A stretch of DNA of 11,881 nucleotides from Euryarchaeota archaeon UBA36 (GTDB lineage: Archaea > Thermoplasmatota > Poseidoniia > Poseidoniales > Thalassarchaeaceae), in NCBI GenBank assembly GCA_002496485.1, contig DAJW01000043.1, positions 1 through 11,881 on the forward strand, written 5' to 3'. Below the pieces are notes generated by a model. It saw nothing but the letters and a program-made list of their open reading frames with translations, had not been told where the DNA came from and made no database searches. The translations under genes and the position numbers were made by a program. Numbering within the stretch: position 1 is the first letter of the stretch; each line of letters begins with the position of its first letter. Below are positions 1 through 6,974 of the stretch, one piece after another.

Positions 1-1890
1 TGGCTCGAACATAACTGACCTAGCTCGAATTAGGGCACCCTTTACTGCATTTCTCACGGCAGGAATTGTTTGAGCTGGACCTCTGTGAATAGCATCTTCG
101 TGTAATTTTGCATCAACTAATCTTACCATCACTCCCAAGAGAGGCTCATCTGCCACAGGTCCCTTTTTACATACGTCATTGAAGGCTTCAATAATCAACT
201 CCCTCGTTTCATGTAAATTTTGGATTCCTTTGGTATCATTTACTAAAACCGAAGTACCATTTATTGCATATATTTTCCTCATTAGATCTTTATCCATTCC
301 GAATTCTGCAAACTTATTTCCAGTTTCTTTGGCATCTTTCAATCTGACGGGGCCGTCTCCAAGTAATCCTTCTCTTAGTGCTTGAATTACATCTAATGGC
401 AGGGGTTCAACTTCGATGTAGAATCTATTGTGTCTGTTAGGTGACTTTCCCTCAAATGCATTACCTTTATTGTCAGAAGATATAGATTCACGATAAACTA
501 CTATTGGTTCGGATACATTGACTTTGATATTTTGCTCTTCTTCCAATCTATATACTGTAATTTCCAAGTGTAATTCACCCATACCAGCCAGTAATGCCTC
601 TCCTGTTTCTTGATTTGTGAATACTTGTAATGACGCATCAGACTTAGCTAGACTACGTAGAGCGTCGATAAATTTTGGTAAATCTTTCATTGCCTTCGGT
701 TCAACTGCTACGGTCACAACTGGCTCTGAATAATGTCTAATTGCTTCGAAAGGGGTAGCGTCCTTCTCTCTTGCAATTGTAACTCCGGCAGCTGCACTTC
801 TGACTCCTGTTAATGCTGCAATGTTTCCAGCAGATACTTCTGGAACTTGAATTCTATCTCCACCTACCATCATACTAACTTGCTGTACTCTTTCTGCCTT
901 TGCTCCACCAATCGCCCAAACCGTCTCTCCATGCTTGATAGATCCAGAATAAACTCTTCCAACTGCTACTTCTCCTGCGTGAGGGTCCATCCAGATTTTT
1001 GTAATCATTAATGATAATGGACCATCCGAATCGCATTTTAACATAGATTTACCAACTTCAGAATCTAAGTCTCCTTGCCAAATATTTGGTATTCTATATT
1101 TCTGTGCCACCATGGGAGATGGTAGTTTTTCCACGGACATATCCAGTAGAACCTCGTGTACTGGAGCTTTTTTCGCTAATTCTTTTTGTTGCTCATTATT
1201 ACAGTGCTCGAAGATATCTTTGAATGATATTCCGGATTTAGACATATAAGGAACAGTGATCCCCCAATTGTGGTATGCAGATCCGAAAGCAACTGTTCCA
1301 TCCTGAACGCTGACTTGCCACGATTTTTTATGTTCATCTGGCGCAAACTGTCGAATTAAATTGTTTACCTTAGTTATTTGTTCCATAAATCTTTTCTGCA
1401 TATCATCAGGAGTTACTTGAAGTTCATTGATTAATCGATCAACCTTGTTAATGAATAGCACTGGCTTTACCTTTTCCTTCAAGGCTTGTCTAACAACTGT
1501 TTCAGTTTGAGGCATAGCACCTTCCACGGCACATGTTAAGATTATACAGCCATCTACTGCCCTCATAGCTCTAGTAACGTCTCCACCAAAATCAACGTGT
1601 CCGGGCGTATCAATTAGATTAATCAGGTAATCTTCACCATTCACTCCGTGAACCATTGATGCGCTGGCAGCATTAATTGTTATTCCTCGTGCACTTTCTT
1701 GGTCATCAAAATCTAAGACTCTAGATTTACCTGCTAACTCCTCTGACATCATTCCAGCTCCTGCTATTAGATTATCAGATAACGTTGTTTTTCCATGATC
1801 AATGTGTGCAGCGATAGCTAGATTTCTGATTCTATCTCTAGTATGCATTACCTCTGTTGCACGCTTTATATTATCCTCTTTACGACCCAT
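1..1890 (-). CDS. fusA: Translation elongation factor 2 (aEF-2), 3' end cut by window edge
   Basis: GTPase that drives ribosomal translocation. The 630 codons in the window are open throughout. They show the P-loop AHIDHGKT (residues 28-35), the RGITI switch region, DTPGH (94-98) and NKVD (148-151), followed by the EF-2-specific later domains. Domain IV carries LHEDAIHRGPAQ, whose His602 (codon 87-85) is the conserved diphthamide site. Family members run to about 730 residues, so roughly 100 C-terminal residues lie off the left edge. I start at ATG 1890 because MGRKEDNIKRA aligns with the usual archaeal N-terminus and AGAGG lies just upstream. An in-frame ATG at 1932 would add 14 residues not typical of the family. 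The gene follows rps7 after 100 bases. A diphthamide-synthesis gene lies at the other end of the window. Confidence 0.97.
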   Translation of the reverse strand, partial: MGRKEDNIKRATEVMHTRDRIRNLAIAAHIDHGKTTLSDNLIAGAGMMSEELAGKSRVLDFDDQESARGITINAASASMVHGVNGEDYLINLIDTPGHVDFGGDVTRAMRAVDGCIILTCAVEGAMPQTETVVRQALKEKVKPVLFINKVDRLINELQVTPDDMQKRFMEQITKVNNLIRQFAPDEHKKSWQVSVQDGTVAFGSAYHNWGITVPYMSKSGISFKDIFEHCNNEQQKELAKKAPVHEVLLDMSVEKLPSPMVAQKYRIPNIWQGDLDSEVGKSMLKCDSDGPLSLMITKIWMDPHAGEVAVGRVYSGSIKHGETVWAIGGAKAERVQQVSMMVGGDRIQVPEVSAGNIAALTGVRSAAAGVTIAREKDATPFEAIRHYSEPVVTVAVEPKAMKDLPKFIDALRSLAKSDASLQVFTNQETGEALLAGMGELHLEITVYRLEEEQNIKVNVSEPIVVYRESISSDNKGNAFEGKSPNRHNRFYIEVEPLPLDVIQALREGLLGDGPVRLKDAKETGNKFAEFGMDKDLMRKIYAINGTSVLVNDTKGIQNLHETRELIIEAFNDVCKKGPVADEPLLGVMVRLVDAKLHEDAIHRGPAQTIPAVRNAVKGALIRARSVMFEP

Positions 1891-1990
1891 ATGTATGCCT
1901 CTGAATAGTTTGCCGACCTGAATACGGTTCATAAATCCAATTGTAAGATATTCTAAAGAATGTAAAATCGTTGATGAAATTAGATATCCA
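1891..1990 (-). promoter_or_regulatory. rps7/EF-2 intergenic spacer with possible EF-2 promoter
   Basis: This 100-base gap is by far the largest inside the rps12-rps7-EF-2 block, so EF-2 may have its own start site here. On the minus strand the AT-rich stretch TTTAGAATAT (1957-1948) resembles a TATA box. Transcription about 25 bases downstream would begin near 1927, which would exclude the upstream ATG at 1932 and favour ATG 1890. The TATA match is weak and no start site is proven. Confidence 0.25.
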
Positions 1991-2611
1991 TTATCTGGCG
2001 GAAGCGGCGATTCTCTCAACCTCTAATCTTTTAGAAACTGCATATGAGTTTACATCACCTTCTGCGGCTTTAGTTAATTCGGAAATTACTCCATCTGTCA
2101 ATGTTTTCTTACTTTTTCTGGTTGCTGAGGCACTACCTACTGAAAGATTACGTAGAGCGACATCTAGTCTCCTACTGGGAGATGAATCCACGGCTTTGGG
2201 TTGACTCACTGCGCCCACTCTAATTCTAGTAATTTCTTCACATGGAGCTGCTTCGGATATAGCATCAATAAATTTTTGAAGTGGATTTTCTCCTGTTTTT
2301 TCGTAAATTTTGTCAAATGCATCTTCTAATGCTTTAGCACAATGCTGCTTTTTTCCACTGAATTTTCCTGATCGCATGAGATTATTGATAAATCTCTCAA
2401 TTATTGAAAGATTTTTCTTGCCCATCCATGCATTGGCATGACGGCCGCCTGAATGTGGAGCACCGATAGTTCTTAGATTGACATAAGGAGAAATTCCAGG
2501 GTCGCTGCAAACTACTTCACTAGCATCCCATTTTCCGAAAACCATTGTTCCTATTCCTGGAATTGGCAAATCTTCTTCAATTTCATCTTCAATGATATGC
2601 TCGTCATCCAT
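1991..2611 (-). CDS. rps7: 30S ribosomal protein uS7
   Basis: Primary 16S rRNA-binding protein that nucleates assembly of the small-subunit head and contacts the E-site tRNA. The archaeal/eukaryotic form is clear from the core segments NLRTIGAPHSGGRHANAWMG, IIERFINNLMRSG and CEEITRIRVGAVSQPKAVD, and from the C-terminus SYAVSKRLEVERIAASAR. I choose ATG 2611 (206 residues) because AGGTGA, overlapping the rps12 stop codon, lies at good Shine-Dalgarno distance. The in-frame ATG at 2656 lies inside rps12, lacks such a signal and would add 15 atypical residues. The first ~15 residues are strongly acidic. The gene starts 4 bases after the rps12 stop, so the two are probably translationally coupled. 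Confidence 0.95.
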   Translation of the reverse strand: MDDEHIIEDEIEEDLPIPGIGTMVFGKWDASEVVCSDPGISPYVNLRTIGAPHSGGRHANAWMGKKNLSIIERFINNLMRSGKFSGKKQHCAKALEDAFDKIYEKTGENPLQKFIDAISEAAPCEEITRIRVGAVSQPKAVDSSPSRRLDVALRNLSVGSASATRKSKKTLTDGVISELTKAAEGDVNSYAVSKRLEVERIAASAR

Positions 2612-2615
2612 AGAA

Positions 2616-2621
2616 TCACCT
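2616..2621 (-). promoter_or_regulatory. Shine-Dalgarno AGGTGA that sets the rps7 start
   Basis: AGGTGA on the minus strand contains the rps12 stop codon TGA and sits 4 bases upstream of ATG 2611. It supports the shorter uS7 start and stop-to-start coupling. Confidence 0.7.
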
Positions 2622-3056
2622 AATTGGCTTCTCCTTTCTACCTCTGACCATTTCATCTAGTGATACTCCATTCACCTTGATAACCTTATATCTCACACCC
2701 GGAAGATCACCGTACGATCTACCCTTACTTCCACCGATTCCTTCAACCATTACTTCGTCGTGTTCATCAATAAAGGAGATTGCTCCATCACCAGGGGCAA
2801 AGGCAGTCAATTTGTTCCCAGTTCTAATAAGACTTATTTTTACTGCTTTTCTAATTGCTGAATTTGGTTGCTTAGCTTCAAAACCCACTTTTTCGATAAC
2901 TATACCTTTAGCTTGAGGGCTACCACGGAGAGGGTCGTGTTTTAGAACTCCGCCTTGCTTCCTCTTGAATTGACGGTTACGAAATTTTCGTTCTTTCCAT
3001 CTAAATTTCTTACGATCTGTCTTCATCTTCGAACCTGAAAATAATCCACGACCCAA
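2616..3056 (-). CDS. rps12: 30S ribosomal protein uS12
   Basis: Decoding-centre protein of the small subunit. The family core is unmistakable: SPQAKGIVIEKVG, then KQPNSAIRK (residues 62-70 with this start), PGDG (88-91), FIDEHDEV, and the C-terminal VNGVSLDEMVRGRKEKPIR. The reading frame is open back to an ATG at 3119 (167 residues). I prefer the TTG at 3056, which gives 146 residues. MGRGLFSGSKMKTDRKKFRW then aligns with normal archaeal and eukaryotic N-termini, the length matches the family, and GGTGA lies 4 bases upstream. The 3119 start has no Shine-Dalgarno and abuts the AT-rich promoter element. ATG 3026 is a third option but would trim conserved N-terminal residues. The gene heads the str block. 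Confidence 0.95.
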   Translation of the reverse strand: MGRGLFSGSKMKTDRKKFRWKERKFRNRQFKRKQGGVLKHDPLRGSPQAKGIVIEKVGFEAKQPNSAIRKAVKISLIRTGNKLTAFAPGDGAISFIDEHDEVMVEGIGGSKGRSYGDLPGVRYKVIKVNGVSLDEMVRGRKEKPIR

Positions 3057-3060
3057 GATT

Positions 3061-3065
3061 TCACC
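3061..3065 (-). promoter_or_regulatory. Shine-Dalgarno GGTGA for the TTG start of rps12
   Basis: On the minus strand GGTGA is followed by AATC and then TTG at 3056. This supports the non-ATG start. Confidence 0.5.
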
Positions 3066-3119
3066 ACAAAATACGGCCCGGCGACCCTCAGGTGCTTTAT
3101 GAGAGTGACGGGCGAACAT

Positions 3120-3157
3120 GTAGATATTAATAAAAAAAAATCAATTGATAGCCAACA
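3120..3157. promoter_or_regulatory. Divergent promoter region, rps12 (-) / ubiD family (+)
   Basis: Very AT-rich spacer with the near-symmetric element TATTAATAAA (3125-3134) and a run of nine A from 3132 to 3140. Read on the minus strand it is TTTATTAATA, a good archaeal TATA candidate placing rps12 transcription near 3105. Read on the plus strand the same stretch would place transcription near 3156, giving about 30 leader bases before ATG 3188. A single shared element serving both directions is inference. Confidence 0.45.
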
Positions 3158-3187
3158 TTGAAGCGCGAATTGCTTTCGTGGATTAAC

Positions 3188-4459
3188 ATGGGTTTCAGGG
3201 ATTTACTAGAAGGTGCTATAGAAGTAAACGAAAAGATTAGTGTTTTTCATGAAATGTTTGATTACTCTGAAGAAAAAAAACATCAACCTATAATTTTCAA
3301 TAATATAGCTGAAAGCCCCGATCACAGAGCTTCAATGAATATATTGACTAGAGAAAGAATTTGTGCTAGATTTGAAATAAGTCCTGGGGAATTAATAGAT
3401 ATATTATCATGGGCAATGAAAAATCCTAGTGAACCAAAAATGATTGATAAAGAATTAGCGCCAGTAATGGAAAATACTCAAAGTTCGTTGGATCTGAGTA
3501 AAGTTCCGATTCCATGGCATTATAAGGAAGATGGTGGTAGATACCAATCTGCTTCGATAATTGTAGCAGAATATGACAATCAAAGAAATATTTCATTTCA
3601 CAGACAATTGCTACGAGACAAAACCAGTACAGTATCTAGATTTGTCCCTAGACACCTACGTACAATGACAGATAAAGCATGGAAAGCCAATGAAGAAATG
3701 CCAATTGCTGTCGTAAATGGTGCAGATCCATTGGTTCTACTATCTGGAGCTATGTCATTCAATGAACCTCTGGATGAAATGCGCGTGGCTTCATCTCTTC
3801 ATCAAAAATTATATGGAAGGCCATTAGAAGTTATTACTTTAGATAATGGGATTGTGGTACCATCAGAGTCGGAATATGTAATGGAAGCATGTATTACTAT
3901 GGAAACTGACGATGAAGGGCCGTATGTAGATATAACGGGAACTGTTGATGATATTAGACAAGAACCAGTAATAAGATACTCAGCGATTCACCATAGAACC
4001 TCACCAGTTTTTCATGCAATAATTCCGGCACAGAAGGAACATTATACGCTAATGGGCTTGCCTAGAGCTCCTACGATCAAAACGGCAGTTTCAGAGGTAG
4101 TGGAGTGTACAGATGTTTATCTAACCGAAGGTGGATGTGGATGGTTATCTAGTGTAGTACAAATTGTTCCAAAAACCAAAGAAGACGGGAAAAAGGCCAT
4201 TCATGCAGCATTAGATGGGCATAAGTCAATGAAACAGGTTATTGTTGTAGACAAGGACATCGATGTATCTAGTTCTTCAAGAGTAGAATGGGCTTTAATG
4301 ACTAGATGGCAACCAGATAAAGATACTGTAATTTTGTCAAATCAGAAGGGTTCAAGTCTTGATCCGAGTAGATCTGAAGCTGGAGAAACAAGTAAGATTG
4401 GAATGGATGCAACTATAGATCCCAATATAGATAAATCACCTTATGAATCTGTATTATAG
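3188..4459 (+). CDS. UbiD-family prenylated-FMN-dependent decarboxylase
   Basis: Reversible (de)carboxylase of the UbiD family, which needs prenylated FMN made by a UbiX-type enzyme; none is in this window. With ATG 3188 (423 residues), NISFHR (134-139) and His156 in FVPRHL match the cofactor/metal and catalytic Asn, Arg and His of characterised members. Glu197 is a candidate metal ligand. EGPYVD (243-248) corresponds to the usual EGPxGE. The C-terminal KQVIVVDKDIDV, VEWALMTR and TSKIGMDAT segments are also typical. The last acidic residue is Asp248 where the acid-base Glu is usual. MGFRDLLEG is a normal family start; TTG 3158 would add 10 residues. Archaea lack ubiquinone, so a role in the archaeal mevalonate pathway (anhydromevalonate-phosphate decarboxylase) is plausible but unproven. 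The AGGTGAT at its stop initiates the next gene. Confidence 0.9.
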   Translation: MGFRDLLEGAIEVNEKISVFHEMFDYSEEKKHQPIIFNNIAESPDHRASMNILTRERICARFEISPGELIDILSWAMKNPSEPKMIDKELAPVMENTQSSLDLSKVPIPWHYKEDGGRYQSASIIVAEYDNQRNISFHRQLLRDKTSTVSRFVPRHLRTMTDKAWKANEEMPIAVVNGADPLVLLSGAMSFNEPLDEMRVASSLHQKLYGRPLEVITLDNGIVVPSESEYVMEACITMETDDEGPYVDITGTVDDIRQEPVIRYSAIHHRTSPVFHAIIPAQKEHYTLMGLPRAPTIKTAVSEVVECTDVYLTEGGCGWLSSVVQIVPKTKEDGKKAIHAALDGHKSMKQVIVVDKDIDVSSSSRVEWALMTRWQPDKDTVILSNQKGSSLDPSRSEAGETSKIGMDATIDPNIDKSPYESVL

Positions 4460-4464
4460 GTGAT
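4458..4464 (+). promoter_or_regulatory. Shine-Dalgarno AGGTGAT that sets the GTG start at 4469
   Basis: Seven-base match to the archaeal anti-Shine-Dalgarno. It begins inside the TAG stop of the UbiD gene and ends 4 bases before GTG 4469, which supports a non-ATG start and translational coupling. Confidence 0.75.
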
Positions 4465-4468
4465 ATAG

Positions 4469-5440
4469 GTGAGTAATGAATATGCATTAAATGAGTCCAT
4501 TAATCATCCGAGAAGGAGTCTGGGTAATAGATATAGGACTCAAGCATTGAAGTTTTTAGAATTAGTTGATGAAAATGAATTAAATTTACAATGGGCTGAA
4601 AAAAATGCTAGGCAGAGTGTGCTTCATGATTTTATGAATGATGAAAATTGGAAGGTTTTACTAAAAATAATCATATTAACAGATGATGAGAAAGCCGTTA
4701 GGGCTTTATTTGAGGATTTTTTTACAATATTGGGTAGAAGCCCAGAACAACTTAGCCAATTAGATGGCATTAACATTCTAGATTCTGCCGAGAAAATTTT
4801 TGAGAGTACGTTGTTGGTAGATCCGTTAAATCCTGATATTTGGTGGATGTCAGTCGGAAATAGTAAAAAAACATTAAATAATTTCGTCAAGAGAATGAAA
4901 ACTTTAGATTTGACAGATTATAGGGCAAATATTCTGTTTTCCAGAAGACTGGAAAGGCTGAGAAAGTATTCTCATGAAGATATTTTTCTTGAACTATCTA
5001 GATTCATTTTAGCTCAAAGACCGAATAATTATGAAGCTTGGAATGAGCTGGGAAGAATGTATGAAAGGAGACAAGAATTTGATTTGGCATGGAATTGTTA
5101 TGATCAGGCCAATACACATTATCCTCGAGGTAAGATTCTTGATATGTTCAAAGATAGGATGAATAGTAGATTGAATGGTGGACAAATCAGTAATTGGAAT
5201 ATTCCTAAAACAACAGATAGAGGTATATTTCTAGATAAAATGCGTAGTTTAGCTACACCAAGTAATTTCGAAATTACTGAAGTTGGTGATGACATAAATG
5301 AGATTGATAAGATAAATATTCTTAGATCTGAAGGAAGGGTTTCCGAAGCTTTCTTTTTGGCAAGAAAAATAGCATTAGAAGGTGATGAGGGCGCACTACA
5401 ATTAGTAAATGATTTAATGGAGGAAATGAATAATGTCTGA
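4469..5440 (+). CDS. TPR-like helical-repeat protein, function unknown
   Basis: I do not recognise the family. The 323-residue protein is charged, mostly helical and lacks a signal peptide or membrane segment, so it is probably cytosolic. One convincing tetratricopeptide-like unit lies at about residues 184-218 (NNYEAWNELGRMYERRQEFD and the following helix). A second degenerate helix pair lies near 283-315 (ILRSEGRVSEAFFLARKIAL). The N-terminal half is helical without a clear motif. TPR units usually bind partner proteins, so an adaptor role is possible. It starts at GTG with a strong AGGTGAT 4 bases upstream, 9 bases after the UbiD stop. Its last 8 bases overlap the Nudix gene. Such coupling suggests the three proteins are made together. 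Confidence 0.85.
   Translation: MSNEYALNESINHPRRSLGNRYRTQALKFLELVDENELNLQWAEKNARQSVLHDFMNDENWKVLLKIIILTDDEKAVRALFEDFFTILGRSPEQLSQLDGINILDSAEKIFESTLLVDPLNPDIWWMSVGNSKKTLNNFVKRMKTLDLTDYRANILFSRRLERLRKYSHEDIFLELSRFILAQRPNNYEAWNELGRMYERRQEFDLAWNCYDQANTHYPRGKILDMFKDRMNSRLNGGQISNWNIPKTTDRGIFLDKMRSLATPSNFEITEVGDDINEIDKINILRSEGRVSEAFFLARKIALEGDEGALQLVNDLMEEMNNV
5419..5423 (+). promoter_or_regulatory. Shine-Dalgarno GGAGG for the Nudix gene
   Basis: GGAGG within the last codons of the TPR gene lies 9 bases before ATG 5433. It favours that start over the in-frame ATG 5442. Confidence 0.55.
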
Positions 5441-5852
5441 TATGGAAAATTGGGTGATTGTATGGGTAATTCCAAAAAATGGTAAAAATGAGGATTGTTG
5501 GATAATGGTCAGGCATAAGAATAGAGGTTGGGAATTGCCAGGTGGAAATATTCAGAAAGGTGAATTGGTAGAAGAAGCAGCACTAAGGGAGTTATTTGAA
5601 GAAACGGGGCTATTGGGTACAGCAAAGGCTATTGAAGAAAAATTATTTGATAGAGGTACTGTAGTGTTGGTAGAAGTAGATATGGATCCTATACCCGAAA
5701 GTTGGCATTCAGAAGATGCAATGATTGATGAAGTTGGATGGTGTATGTCCATTCCAGAGAATCTCTCAGAATTTCCTAATTCAAGTTCCAAAAAGGAGTT
5801 GGAAGTATTGTTAAATTATGATTGGAGTGCTTCTAAAATCCTAGGATCTTGA
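5433..5852 (+). CDS. Nudix hydrolase
   Basis: Cleaves a nucleoside-diphosphate-linked or other diphosphate substrate with a divalent metal; the actual substrate cannot be read from sequence. The Nudix box is complete: G38-x5-E44-x7-R52-E53-L54-x-E56-E57-x-G59-L60, so catalytic and metal-binding glutamates are intact and the protein should be active. The box follows the usual WELPGG turn. At 139 residues it is a minimal single-domain Nudix protein with no added specificity domain. ATG 5433 overlaps the upstream TPR gene by 8 bases. Its last 37 bases overlap the end of a minus-strand gene. Sitting behind a UbiD-type enzyme, it could act on a metabolite of that pathway or be a housecleaning pyrophosphatase; I cannot decide between these. 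Confidence 0.93.
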   Translation: MSDMENWVIVWVIPKNGKNEDCWIMVRHKNRGWELPGGNIQKGELVEEAALRELFEETGLLGTAKAIEEKLFDRGTVVLVEVDMDPIPESWHSEDAMIDEVGWCMSIPENLSEFPNSSSKKELEVLLNYDWSASKILGS

Positions 5853-6646
5853 ATTTCTGATTTTCTATTTCTAAGTTCTGATATCCATTTTTGTTCATTA
5901 AGTAGTTCTGTTGCATCAATAATTAGTCCCAGATCATCTCTTGCTTGTCCAGAAAGATTTTTTGAAATTGAGGGGAATATGTCATCTATCAACTCAATAA
6001 TATCTAGCGGATTGACACCAAGATTATTATTATTGGAATTTATTCTAGGTTTTGCTGATTGTATTTTCTCTTTCATAGTTGATGAATCAGGATTAATAAA
6101 ATCTAATGACAGATTTAACCATTCCAAACTAGAAGTTAAGCATTCTGCACTCATCGAGGTTTCAGACAAATATTTTCTTGAAATCCACAAATGCCGTGAA
6201 GCGGACTCTAAATCTTCCATCTGAACAAGTAATCTACCGGATTCCAGTCTTGCAAGTCCTACCACATCATTCCCATGACCCTTTTCAACCGAAATATCAG
6301 ATAATAATACTAATGACATCATATACTCTCCTTTATTCCTATGCCACGAGCTTAAATTCAGTATAGCTAGTCCATGTAAAGTGCTTCCAGGTGAAACAGC
6401 CTCTATTCTATCCACACACCAACGTAATTCTTCCCCAATTTTTTCTTCATTTATAGCCCCCAAGAGAGCCCTTTCCATTCTAATCCAAGCTTCAATCTCA
6501 TGACTTCTGTACTCTATTGATTGCGAATCTTTGAGAATTTTTTCACTCAATAATAGGGCTTCATCTGTTTTCCCATCAGAAAGTAGATTCTTGAACATTA
6601 ATGTTAATTCATTAATTTTTTTTATTGAATTCGGAGATTGGGGCAT
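5816..6646 (-). CDS. Helical-repeat (TPR-like) protein of unknown function at the end of the exosome-prefoldin operon
   Basis: I do not recognise a named family. The 276-residue protein is almost entirely helical, with no signal peptide or membrane segment. Helix pairs with TPR-like spacing are visible near residues 18-42 (LLSDGKTDEALLLSEKIL), 89-118 (GLAILNLSSWHRNKGEY then a second helix) and 129-160 (LARLESGRLLVQMEDLESAS). An Asn-rich linker (203-208) separates a C-terminal helical region. It starts 7 bases after the prefoldin beta stop, so it is co-transcribed with it and ends the minus-strand series. The GGAATGAT just upstream is a fair ribosome-binding site. The last 11 codons and stop lie antisense to the end of the Nudix gene. 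A binding or adaptor role for a partner encoded upstream is possible but only inferred. Confidence 0.85.
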   Translation of the reverse strand: MPQSPNSIKKINELTLMFKNLLSDGKTDEALLLSEKILKDSQSIEYRSHEIEAWIRMERALLGAINEEKIGEELRWCVDRIEAVSPGSTLHGLAILNLSSWHRNKGEYMMSLVLLSDISVEKGHGNDVVGLARLESGRLLVQMEDLESASRHLWISRKYLSETSMSAECLTSSLEWLNLSLDFINPDSSTMKEKIQSAKPRINSNNNNLGVNPLDIIELIDDIFPSISKNLSGQARDDLGLIIDATELLNEQKWISELRNRKSEIQDPRILEALQS

Positions 6647-6653
6647 AACTAGA

Positions 6654-6974
6654 TCATTCCATTTCGAAAGCTTGAACCATTTCTTCGTAACTTTTTCTAG
6701 TAGATTCTTCTTTTTCGCTGAGAATAGTTAGATGATTTTCTATAGTTGATTTCGCCTCATTTATTTCCTTAATTAGTGATTCGCGATCATCAACTTCTAG
6801 TAATAAATTTCCAAATGATCTGAATACTGACCGATTTACATCTTGATTTGATAGAGCCTCAAGAGTTACTGCATATTCATTAATTTGATTAGCTAAAGTT
6901 TGAATCTGATTTCTAATAATTTGTAATTCCCTAGCAACGGATTGAAGGTCTTCGGCGGAAATTTTGTCTGTCAT
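6654..6974 (-). CDS. pfdB: Prefoldin beta subunit
   Basis: Subunit of the hexameric (alpha2 beta4) jellyfish-shaped chaperone that captures unfolded proteins and passes them to the thermosome. The 106 residues show the beta-type pattern: N-terminal coiled coil (about 5-42), a short hairpin region with VNRSVFRSFGNLLLEVD (46-62), and a C-terminal coiled coil (about 65-104). The hairpin motif corresponds to the YKSVGNLLVK-type signature of prefoldin beta. It is slightly shorter than typical (~115-120). I start at ATG 6974, which overlaps the TAA stop of pcc1 as TAATG, rather than the in-frame ATG 7046 inside pcc1. A run of seven G precedes the start. The pcc1-pfdB order is common in archaea. Confidence 0.9.
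   Translation of the reverse strand: MTDKISAEDLQSVARELQIIRNQIQTLANQINEYAVTLEALSNQDVNRSVFRSFGNLLLEVDDRESLIKEINEAKSTIENHLTILSEKEESTRKSYEEMVQAFEME

Noticed and set aside
1968..1980. Possible C/D box guide RNA starting at TTGATGA near the rps7 stop
   Set aside because: The C box lacks the required purine at position one, and I find no CTGA D box at a suitable distance.
1971..2204. 77-codon plus-strand open frame, and similar frames at 2677-2916, 7818-8123 and 10227-10505
   Set aside because: All are mirror frames of well-supported ribosomal, exosome or SBDS genes, with low-complexity translations and no ribosome-binding sites.
2612..2656. Longer uS7 beginning at ATG 2656
   Set aside because: It sits inside rps12, lacks a Shine-Dalgarno, and ATG 2611 has AGGTGA and a family-like length.
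3158..3187. TTG start at 3158 for the UbiD protein
   Set aside because: It would be nearly leaderless with a rare codon, while ATG 3188 gives the usual N-terminus. It cannot be fully excluded.
4624..4890. Minus-strand open frames within 4624-5516 and 5552-5791
   Set aside because: They lie antisense to the TPR and Nudix genes; their Ser/Phe-rich translations are typical of shadow frames.
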